A stretch of 10,248 bases of DNA. Origin: Bacteroidota bacterium (GTDB lineage: Bacteria > Bacteroidota > Bacteroidia > Bacteroidales > JAADJA01). The notes beneath the pieces are model-generated. The model did no database searches. It saw only the letters and a program-made list of their open reading frames with translations, and was not told the DNA's origin. Positions within the stretch are counted from its first letter, which is position 1. The number at the start of each line of letters is the position of its first letter. Location: positions 1 through 10,248 of the forward strand of contig JAJRTT010000522.1 in assembly GCA_024278155.1 (NCBI GenBank), in the 5' to 3' direction. Both the position numbers and the translations under genes were made by a program. Below are positions 1-6,463 of the stretch, one piece after another.

Positions 1-71
1 GTTTTTTTTGCAGGCAATCTTCGTTTGTTATGTGAGCATTTTTTCTAAATCAATTTCCTACTGTATTACCT
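1..71. other. Left-edge non-coding stretch
   Basis: This stretch lies downstream of the ABC-F stop codon. It is AT-rich with a run of eight T at 2-9. I see no gene, no convincing hairpin for the ABC-F transcript and no RNA. The T-run could be the tail of a terminator for a plus-strand gene lying to the left, but the stem would be outside the window. Confidence 0.4.
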
Positions 72-2006
72 TTATTCAAATCCCTCCAACTTACTATGAA
101 ATTCCTCCCAGCGTCCCATCTCATTTTCCAGGTCTGTGTTCAAGGATTGGTATTCAACGGATAGTTTGTCATAATCCATCGTATCTTTATATTTGTCAGG
201 ATCGGCAAGGATGGCGTCCATCTTCTGGATTTTCTTTTCAAGTTCCTCTATATTTTCTTCTGATTTGGCAATTTGGTTCTTGACTTTCCGAAGTTCCCTG
301 TCGCGCTGCTTTCTTTGCTCCCAATTCAGTTTATTCACCGATTTGTTTTCTTCCTTTTCGCCAAGGGTCTTTTTCTTTTGCTCCAGCTCTTTCAGGGTTT
401 GCAGTTTCCTGAAATACAAAAAATCATATATGTCACCGAGGTATTCCTTTATCTTTCTGTCCCTGAACTCAAAAACCTTGTTGGTAAGGCCTTGTAAAAA
501 ATCCCGGTCGTGGGAAACAATAATGAGGGTTCCGTCAAATTGCAAAAGGGCACTTTTCAAAATATCCTTCGATTGCATATCGAGGTGGTTGGTGGGCTCA
601 TCAAGGATCAACAGGTTGACCGGCGTCAACAATAGTTTGGCAATTGCCAACCGTGATTTTTCGCCTCCCGACAACACCTTCACCTTTTTATCAATGGTAT
701 CGCCGCTAAAGAGAAAAGCGCCGAGGATATTCCTTACCTGTTTTCGGATATCCCCTGCGGCAATATCGTCCAGGGTTTCAAAAACAGTTTTGTCCGGATC
801 GAGGAAATCCCCCTGGTTTTGTGCAAAGTACCCAATCTGGATATTATGTCCATATTTTAGAACGCCTGTATAATCAAGCTCGTTCATGATAATCCGTGAC
901 AAGGTGGTTTTCCCTTCCCCGTTTTTTCCCACAAAAGCAACTTTGTCGTTTTTAATGATGGAAAAACCGATACTGGAAAGCACGTTCAAATCGCCATAAC
1001 TTTTTGACAATCCTTCGGCATCAATCACAACCTTCCCTGAACGGGGCGCAGGTGGAAACCGAAAATGAATTGCCGATTTATCCATATCATCAATTTCTAT
1101 TTCCTCCATCTTATCCAACATCTTTATCCGCGACTGTACCTGTTTGGCCTTTGTGTTTTTATACCGAAACCTTTCGATAAAACGTTCAATTTCTTTTATT
1201 TCCTTTTGCTGATTGGTGTGCAATGCCTTTTGCAAACCCAACCTCTCTTCGCGCATTTTAATGTATTCGGTGTACCCTGCTTTGTAATCATATATTTTGC
1301 CATTAGAAATCTCAATGGTACGTTTGGTCACGGCATCAAGGAAAGCCCTATCATGCGAAACCATGACCACGGCCCCGGGATATGTTTTCAGGAATTCCTC
1401 GAGCCATTGGATGGATTCGATATCAAGGTGGTTGGTGGGCTCATCGAGCAAAACGACATCGGGTTTACTTAAAAGGATTTTGGCCAGTTCCACACGCATT
1501 TGCCATCCACTGCTGAATTCGTTTACCGGCCGTTTCAAATCGCTACGCTTAAACCCCAGACCGGCCAGGACTTTCTCGGTATCAGCTTCCATCGTATCGC
1601 CACCGATCATTTGGAAACGTTCATTGGCATCGCTCAATTTATGGATAAGGTTTTCATATTCCTTGCTTTCGTAATCGGTTCGATTCGCAATTTCCATGGA
1701 AAGCTTTTCCATCTGCTGTTCCAATTCATGGATTTCAGCAAAAGCATTCAAGGCCTCATCATAAACAGTAAATTCGCTGTTTGTTTCCTTTTCCTGGGGC
1801 AAATATCCCAGTCGGGTCCCATTGGGCATAATGACTTCACCTTCCTGTGGAAGCAATTCACCCGCAATTATATTGAGCAAAGTGGTTTTGCCCGAACCAT
1901 TTTTTCCGGTGAGGCCAATCCTGTCCCGGGTGTTTATCATAAAGGAAACATCGCTGAACAAATCGGTGCCGGTAAAATGGATGGAAAGCCTGTTTATCGA
2001 AATCAT
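72..2006 (-). CDS. ABC-F family ATP-binding cassette protein (YheS/Uup-like translation factor)
   Basis: This is a soluble 644-residue protein with two ATP-binding cassettes and no membrane segments, the ABC-F layout. Cassette 1 has Walker A GKNGSGKTT (residues 34-42), a divergent signature FSSGWQMR (164-171) and Walker B with LLDEPTNHLD (186-195). A charged helical linker (about 240-305) is where ABC-F proteins contact P-site tRNA. Cassette 2 has GKNGEGKTT (360-368), LSGGEKSR (445-452) and LILDEPTNHLD (466-476). Residues 530-644 form a Lys/Glu-rich coiled coil, like the C-terminal extension of Uup and YheS. Known family members bind the ribosomal E site and rescue stalled translation or protect against antibiotics. 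The FSxGW signature and length fit the YheS-like group best. A housekeeping role is likelier than resistance, but the sequence cannot settle that. All catalytic motifs are intact. The ATG at 2006 lies 20 bases from a good -7 element, giving a short leader with no clear Shine-Dalgarno. Confidence 0.95.
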   Translation of the reverse strand: MISINRLSIHFTGTDLFSDVSFMINTRDRIGLTGKNGSGKTTLLNIIAGELLPQEGEVIMPNGTRLGYLPQEKETNSEFTVYDEALNAFAEIHELEQQMEKLSMEIANRTDYESKEYENLIHKLSDANERFQMIGGDTMEADTEKVLAGLGFKRSDLKRPVNEFSSGWQMRVELAKILLSKPDVVLLDEPTNHLDIESIQWLEEFLKTYPGAVVMVSHDRAFLDAVTKRTIEISNGKIYDYKAGYTEYIKMREERLGLQKALHTNQQKEIKEIERFIERFRYKNTKAKQVQSRIKMLDKMEEIEIDDMDKSAIHFRFPPAPRSGKVVIDAEGLSKSYGDLNVLSSIGFSIIKNDKVAFVGKNGEGKTTLSRIIMNELDYTGVLKYGHNIQIGYFAQNQGDFLDPDKTVFETLDDIAAGDIRKQVRNILGAFLFSGDTIDKKVKVLSGGEKSRLAIAKLLLTPVNLLILDEPTNHLDMQSKDILKSALLQFDGTLIIVSHDRDFLQGLTNKVFEFRDRKIKEYLGDIYDFLYFRKLQTLKELEQKKKTLGEKEENKSVNKLNWEQRKQRDRELRKVKNQIAKSEENIEELEKKIQKMDAILADPDKYKDTMDYDKLSVEYQSLNTDLENEMGRWEEFHSKLEGFE

Positions 2007-2025
2007 TAAAAAAACTATTTAGCGG

Positions 2026-2033
2026 CAAAAATA
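2026..2033 (-). promoter_or_regulatory. Candidate Bacteroidota -7 element for the ABC-F gene
   Basis: On the minus strand this reads TATTTTTG, an exact match to the Bacteroidota -7 consensus TAnnTTTG, ending 19 bases before the ABC-F ATG. No clear TTTG -33 element is seen at the usual distance. The element partly coincides with the T-rich tail of the preceding gene's terminator, so T-richness could produce the match by chance. Confidence 0.4.
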
Positions 2034-2035
2034 GA

Positions 2036-2066
2036 AAAAGAGGAGAACTTTACGGCCTCCTCTTTT
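2036..2066 (-). terminator. Rho-independent terminator of the T9SS cargo gene
   Basis: A perfect 10-bp inverted repeat has arms AAAAGAGGAG (2036-2045) and CTCCTCTTTT (2057-2066) with an 11-base loop. Read on the minus strand, the stem is followed by a T-rich tract. It begins about 30 bases past the TAA of the secreted-protein gene and just before the ABC-F promoter, so it insulates the two co-oriented genes. The A/T ends of the stem could also let it act on the plus strand. Confidence 0.8.
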
Positions 2067-2094
2067 CATATTTAGCGTTTTATTTTATTCAATC

Positions 2095-4539
2095 TTATTT
2101 AACGGAAACCCTACGGGTAGCAATCCCGTTTTCCATTTTCACTTTCACAAGGTAAACGCCTGTTTGTAAAGTTGACATATCCACCTGATGTGCAATTGAA
2201 TTTACTTCCTGATATTTGATCAGTTGACCGGTCAGGTTATAAATCTCAACACTTTGGATTTGAGCATCGGCATTGATGTTCAATAAATCTTTGGTCGGAT
2301 TTGGATAAATCATAACTGCTGTTTTGCTGGCTTCATCAATCCCTGTAATCACATCAAGGGTCACATCCACTTCAAATTGTGAATTGTCAGGGTCTGTATT
2401 GTTGATAACCAACGTGGCATTATAAGTTCCCCCAATGAGATTTGATGCATCAAACATCACATCAAGATCAGTGGATTCCCCTGGCGCTACTGTACCTGTG
2501 GGTGCAGAAACCGAAAGCCATTGTTCGATGGCATCGCCTGTAAGATGGGCACGGATATTCCAGTTGTACTGCAAGTCAGGGTTATCCGAAAGATGTCCCC
2601 ATCCAGGTCCGGAAGAAATCCAGTCTCCATTTGGATTTGGCGGGCCTTCGTCAGTACCTGCGACAAAAGAGCCGGCAACATGGTCGATCCAGTAACCTAC
2701 CCAAATATCACCCCCTTCAATATCAATTGGCAATGTGAGGTTTACCTCGTTCCAATCCCCTGCAACGGCAGCGAAATCTTCTTCCCAAAGCATTTCACCT
2801 GGTCCCGGGATATTTGGAAGACCATAATCATACACCTGTATTTTTGTACCCAAAGGAACATCGTTGATGAACATCTCAATGGAAGTCAGTTCATATCCAA
2901 TGTAATCGTTTACCATATCAGCAGGGAACATTGCAGAAACACGCATGATGCCTCCATTGGTAAAACCAACTGCTGAAAAATTATCCCCATCGTAATTCAA
3001 TACAACTTCATCGTCGGTTGCGCCCGGAGCAGGCCCGCCTGGTTTTGCATTTGCATCAATGGCAAGATCAAGAACAACTTCTTTACTGTGACCTGTTGAT
3101 GGTTTTTGGTTTAAGGAAGCAGATTTTGAATCAAACTGATAGGTTGTGAAAATATCATAATCCAAGTCAAGAACACCTTCATTGGCAATTGTAAGTGACT
3201 GCGTGGACGTACCACCACCGTTAACGCTTTCTGTCAGCGAAACAGGATCAACATTGATAATAGCAGAACCAACTCCTGCCGACACCTGTACAAATTCCAT
3301 GTCATCCATATAATACTTTGCTGTTTCGCCAGATGGTGCACCTGCATATAAATCCATTCCCCCCAATTGCAATGTACCTTCCTGTGCAGTGGCCTGCCAG
3401 CTAAATGGCCATTCATAAATAAGTGTCCCGTTTACCCAAAGCTCAGTCCAGTCTTCATCAAGGTCGATTTTGTTCTCGATCAAAATCCAAGTATCATGAT
3501 CAAAGTCAAAATTGGCAACGGCCTCACTCCCTGCACTTAAATAAGCACTTCCGGTGGCACCAAAGTAAACTTCGTAAGCCCATTCGATCCCAGGGCTTTC
3601 AAAATGCTGGATATTAAAGTACCCACCAAATCCCTCGGGAAGATAATAACTGAAATTCAATTCGTAAACACCTGAAGTCCTGTCACCAAGTTTCAGGATT
3701 CCATCGGTTGCACCTTCCACCAAAGCCGACTTGGCCCCGCTCTGGGCCATTTCATCTGTAATAGGTGTATCATCAGGTCCTCCCGGGTCGTTTCCCCAGG
3801 TTGTCCACCAATCTGGTTCAACAACTGCAAGGAAATCACCTGCATTATAAGCTTCCATATCATCAGAATATAATACTACCGGAACCTCTTCAAAAAGTAA
3901 ATCATCAAAGAAATAGGTAGCAGTTTCACCTGTTGGAGCCCCGGCATAGAAATCGATTCCCCCCAGTTGCAACAGGCCTTCCTCTCCAGTTGCCTGCCAG
4001 CTAAAAGGCCATTCATAAAGAAGACTCCCATTGATATAAAGCTCGATCCAGTCATTGTCCAAATCGATGATTTGTTCAACCGGGAACCAGGCATCATGAT
4101 CAAAATCGAAATTGGCAACGGCTTCGCTCCCTGCATTCAGGTAGCCGCTTCCCGTAGCCCCAAAATAGACTTCAAAAGCCCATTCAATTCCCGGGCTTTC
4201 ATAATGTTGAAAATTGTAATAACCTCCAAAACCATCGGGCAAATAACAATTGAAGCTTATTGAATATTTCCCATTGGTCTTGTCACCAAGTTTAAGGATA
4301 AGGTCACTTGCGCCTTCCACTTTTACCGAATTGGCAGGGCTGTTCGACTGCTCATCTGTTATCAAAGCGTCATCAGGCCCACCCGGATCATTCCCCCAGG
4401 TTGTCCACCAATCAGGGTTGACAACTGCAACGTAATCGCCAGCAGTATAAGAATCGAAATTCTCCTCATACAACGCTTGCGAAAATGTGTTTGTGACTGC
4501 AAAGGCAATCAACACAAGAAAAAGTAGTGTTTTTTTCAT
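2095..4539 (-). CDS. T9SS-exported multidomain secreted protein with duplicated N-terminal domain
   Basis: The protein has 814 residues. Residues 1-20 form a Sec signal peptide (MKK, a hydrophobic core, then TFSQA). Residues 22-221 and 222-421 are two copies of one 200-residue unit, about 69% identical by my count with no gaps. Each carries DWWTTWGNDPGGPDD near its start, GFGGY, ESPGIEWA, a W-rich YEWPFSWQAT segment and a closing DD motif. The beta-rich pattern suggests a concanavalin/LamG-like fold, which is inference. Residues about 427-467 resemble the first half of an Ig-like repeat and 672-731 (QWLSVSAPTGTV to VTLDVI) the second half. Residues about 512-668 look like a separate inserted beta domain. 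Residues 732-814 are a type A T9SS sorting domain: YPNPTKDLLNI, IYNLTGQLI, LQTGVYLVKV and a basic end. The product is expected to cross the outer membrane and be released or anchored to surface lipopolysaccharide. No catalytic motif is evident, so binding or adhesion is likelier than enzyme activity. It follows the lipoprotein gene by 93 bases and ends at a strong terminator. No confident promoter is seen in that gap. Confidence 0.9.
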   Translation of the reverse strand: MKKTLLFLVLIAFAVTNTFSQALYEENFDSYTAGDYVAVVNPDWWTTWGNDPGGPDDALITDEQSNSPANSVKVEGASDLILKLGDKTNGKYSISFNCYLPDGFGGYYNFQHYESPGIEWAFEVYFGATGSGYLNAGSEAVANFDFDHDAWFPVEQIIDLDNDWIELYINGSLLYEWPFSWQATGEEGLLQLGGIDFYAGAPTGETATYFFDDLLFEEVPVVLYSDDMEAYNAGDFLAVVEPDWWTTWGNDPGGPDDTPITDEMAQSGAKSALVEGATDGILKLGDRTSGVYELNFSYYLPEGFGGYFNIQHFESPGIEWAYEVYFGATGSAYLSAGSEAVANFDFDHDTWILIENKIDLDEDWTELWVNGTLIYEWPFSWQATAQEGTLQLGGMDLYAGAPSGETAKYYMDDMEFVQVSAGVGSAIINVDPVSLTESVNGGGTSTQSLTIANEGVLDLDYDIFTTYQFDSKSASLNQKPSTGHSKEVVLDLAIDANAKPGGPAPGATDDEVVLNYDGDNFSAVGFTNGGIMRVSAMFPADMVNDYIGYELTSIEMFINDVPLGTKIQVYDYGLPNIPGPGEMLWEEDFAAVAGDWNEVNLTLPIDIEGGDIWVGYWIDHVAGSFVAGTDEGPPNPNGDWISSGPGWGHLSDNPDLQYNWNIRAHLTGDAIEQWLSVSAPTGTVAPGESTDLDVMFDASNLIGGTYNATLVINNTDPDNSQFEVDVTLDVITGIDEASKTAVMIYPNPTKDLLNINADAQIQSVEIYNLTGQLIKYQEVNSIAHQVDMSTLQTGVYLVKVKMENGIATRRVSVK
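3277..4476 (-). repeat. Two tandem 600-bp in-frame coding repeats
   Basis: Unit 1 spans 3877-4476 (residues 22-221) and unit 2 spans 3277-3876 (residues 222-421). Equivalent residues are exactly 200 apart along the whole length, for example NPDWWTTWGN at 41-50 and EPDWWTTWGN at 241-250. I counted about 136 identities in 198 aligned positions with no insertion or deletion. The last few residues and the exact unit boundaries are arbitrary. This marks an internal domain duplication that has since diverged. Confidence 0.9.
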
Positions 4540-4632
4540 TTTAATTAAGATTTAATGAACAAATAAATTGATTAAAGTGTTTAACGTTTATCAAGAAGGT
4601 AAAATTACAAAAAAGAACTATTAATTCCAGAC

Positions 4633-5169
4633 TTATTTCCTAACGATCAAAGGGGTGGTAATGGTATTGCTTTTGTGTAATGCACGATCAACGATATAAG
4701 CTGTAAACATAATGGTATCGAAAGTCGAGTTGAAATTGTAGGCCTGAAGGGTATCTTCGATCTCGCCCTGAATTGACTTTATGCTGCCAAAAGGTGTGAG
4801 GTATGGAATCCGTTGGTTAAAAGTAAGCGTGTCAACTTCGCCCGTGCCAGGATCTATGACAATAGGGTAAACACGCACCGTATCCCCATATTGTATCTCG
4901 AAATAACTAATAAAAAAATTATAGTCATAGGGGGGCGCCGTTTGATCCTGGCGCAACCCGATATCGCCATCGCCATCCGTAAAAGAAATTTTCAGGACGC
5001 CACGGTCATAAACATTCAAGGTGGGATTATGAAGCCGCAAATAGCTTTCGAACTTTATCTCTGGTATAATCGGATAGGTTTCGGCCTTTTTGCAGGAACC
5101 CACAACCTCCAACATAAGGATGGCAACAATTAAATATTTGAAAAATTTTCCCACGGATTTTATTTTCAA
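4633..5169 (-). CDS. Predicted lipoprotein, unknown function
   Basis: The 178-residue product begins with basic residues and a hydrophobic core ending in the lipobox VVGSC, so Cys26 is the likely lipidated residue. CKKAE follows rather than an acidic cluster, so there is no clear Bacteroidota surface-export signal and a periplasm-facing location is plausible. The mature part is beta-rich with an acidic DGDGDIG segment (about 65-71) that could bind a metal ion; no enzyme motif is seen. Start choice: the frame opens at TTG (5169), an in-frame TAA lies seven codons upstream, and the only other sensible start is GTG at 5154 (residue 6). An ATG at residue 19 would destroy the signal peptide. The gene lies 93 bases upstream of the secreted-protein gene on the same strand, so co-transcription is possible. 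It resembles small Bacteroidota lipoproteins of unknown role. Confidence 0.85.
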   Translation of the reverse strand: MKIKSVGKFFKYLIVAILMLEVVGSCKKAETYPIIPEIKFESYLRLHNPTLNVYDRGVLKISFTDGDGDIGLRQDQTAPPYDYNFFISYFEIQYGDTVRVYPIVIDPGTGEVDTLTFNQRIPYLTPFGSIKSIQGEIEDTLQAYNFNSTFDTIMFTAYIVDRALHKSNTITTPLIVRK

Positions 5170-5203
5170 TGTAAAAGTACTTTTTTATTTTTAATATTGT
5201 AGG

Positions 5204-5211
5204 CAAAATTA
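5204..5211 (-). promoter_or_regulatory. Candidate -7 element for the lipoprotein gene
   Basis: The minus strand reads TAATTTTG, an exact TAnnTTTG match, 34 bases upstream of the TTG start in the divergent gap between the lipoprotein and LuxE-like genes. No well-spaced -33 TTTG is seen. On the opposite strand, TAATATTG at 5192-5199 is a 7-of-8 match that could serve the LuxE-like gene, so the two promoters would sit back to back. Confidence 0.4.
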
Positions 5212-5219
5212 ATGATTCC

Positions 5220-6209
5220 ATGCCTGACATCAGAAATATTTCAAAACAAATCTTCAGGATAAGTTCGACTGATGAATTTAACGCCCTTGCTCTGAAAATA
5301 TTTCATTATCAATATGCTGAAAATCCGGTTTACCACCAGTTTGTGGATTTTCAAACGAAGAACCCCGAATATATCCAAACAATTCAGGAAATCCCATTTT
5401 TGCCCATTGGGTTTTTTAAATCGCATAAAATTATTTCAGGGGCAAAAGAGGAAATGCAAACGTTTTCAAGCAGCGGCACAAGCGGTATGGAAAGGAGCAA
5501 ACACTATGTTGTTGACCCTAAACTGTATGAAGATAGTTTCCGTCATGGCTTTGAATATTTCTATGGGCATCCAAAGGACTTTAGGATTTTTGCCCTTCTC
5601 CCTTCTTATCTCGAAAGGGATGGTTCTTCATTGATTTATATGGTGAAGAAACTGATGGATCATTCAAGCAACGGGCAAAATGATTTTTTCCTGGACAATT
5701 ATGGGGAACTTGCAAACCGCTTGAAAATCAAATCCGATAAAAAAACATTGTTGATCGGGGTCAGTTTTGCTTTGCTTGAGTTTGCAGAAAGGTATTCTTT
5801 TCCATTTCCCGGTGAAACCATCCTAATGGAAACCGGGGGAATGAAAGGCCGCCGCAAAGAGATGATAAGGGAAGAACTGCATGAAATCCTCTGCAGGCAA
5901 TTCCATCTTGAATATATCCATTCGGAATACGGCATGACGGAATTATTGTCGCAGGCATATTCCAATGGAAATGGTATTTTCAAAAGCCCACCCTGGATGA
6001 AAACCCTGATCAGGGACATGAACGACCCGAAAAGCTGGCTAAGGAATGGCAAGACCGGGGGCATCAATATCATTGACCTCGCAAACGTCCATTCCTGTTC
6101 ATTTATAGCTACCATGGACCTTGGCCGGAAATTGTCCGATGGGGAATTTGAGGTTTTGGGCCGTTTTGACAATTCGGATATCCGTGGGTGCAATTTGATG
6201 GTCGTGTAG
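5220..6209 (+). CDS. LuxE/PaaK-like acyl-protein synthetase (adenylate-forming)
   Basis: The 329-residue protein belongs to the LuxE branch of the adenylate-forming superfamily. LuxE activates a fatty acid as acyl-AMP and passes it to a cysteine for the bioluminescence reductase complex. Motifs seen: the phosphate-binding loop TFSSSGTSG (81-89), TGGMKGRR (205-212), the adenine-site motif SEYGMTELLSQAY (235-247) and the ribose-contact region MDLGR (299-303), followed by RFDNSDIRGCNL (315-326). The core is therefore intact, and the length is slightly short of luciferase LuxE (about 370). It ends soon after the hinge, so it lacks the large C-terminal lid domain of acyl-CoA ligases, as LuxE does. 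No luxC, luxD or luciferase gene is nearby, so light production is not implied; the acyl acceptor is unknown. The ATG at 5220 starts 50 bases from the divergent lipoprotein start. A weak 7-of-8 -7 element lies at 5192-5199. It ends convergent to trkH with the palindromic repeat between. Confidence 0.85.
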   Translation: MPDIRNISKQIFRISSTDEFNALALKIFHYQYAENPVYHQFVDFQTKNPEYIQTIQEIPFLPIGFFKSHKIISGAKEEMQTFSSSGTSGMERSKHYVVDPKLYEDSFRHGFEYFYGHPKDFRIFALLPSYLERDGSSLIYMVKKLMDHSSNGQNDFFLDNYGELANRLKIKSDKKTLLIGVSFALLEFAERYSFPFPGETILMETGGMKGRRKEMIREELHEILCRQFHLEYIHSEYGMTELLSQAYSNGNGIFKSPPWMKTLIRDMNDPKSWLRNGKTGGINIIDLANVHSCSFIATMDLGRKLSDGEFEVLGRFDNSDIRGCNLMVV

Positions 6210-6248
6210 AGGTGGCCAATTAAAGTTACAAACGTCATTGCTATTATG

Positions 6249-6454
6249 GCGTCATTGCGGCGCCTATGCCAAAGCTTCGGCGACAGCATGAAGCATCGAA
6301 AGGAAGGCCTTGCGCGCCAGAATGCTGTGGCAATCTGTTTGCTAAGAAAGACAGACCAAAACCGCCAGCTATGGAAAGGGCAGCCGTAACCGCCAACAGA
6401 TTGCCACGATGCGCCCCCACGCATGGCCTTCCTTTCAGTATCTTGCAATGACGC
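6249..6454. repeat. 206-bp nested palindromic element (MITE-like dispersed repeat)
   Basis: This fills most of the 254-bp gap between the LuxE-like and trkH stop codons. Three nested inverted-repeat pairs share one centre: perfect 10-bp ends GCGTCATTGC (6249-6258) and GCAATGACGC (6445-6454); 17-bp arms 6298-6314 and 6420-6436 with one mismatch (core GAAAGGAAGGCC); and 16-bp arms 6327-6342 and 6392-6407 with one mismatch (core GGCAATCTGTT). The left side carries an extra 39-base segment between the outer two pairs that may fold on its own (CGCC 6261-6264 with GGCG 6279-6282). A further copy of CGTCATTGC lies just outside at 6233-6241. The GTCATTGC, CAATCTGT and CAATGACG motifs resemble short palindromic repeats scattered through many bacterial genomes that create spurious ORFs. 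No transposase or real gene is inside. I could not identify a target-site duplication. It may also act as a bidirectional transcription barrier. Confidence 0.75.
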
Positions 6455-6463
6455 TCTATATCT

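Noticed and set aside
193..873. 226-codon plus-strand frame opposite the ABC-F gene
   Set aside because: It is antisense to intact ABC motifs; the Ser/Phe-rich translation reflects the complement of Lys/Glu-rich coiled-coil codons.
5699..6448. Long minus-strand frame opposite the LuxE-like gene
   Set aside because: It is antisense to a well-supported enzyme gene and extends into the repeat. The composition is not protein-like.
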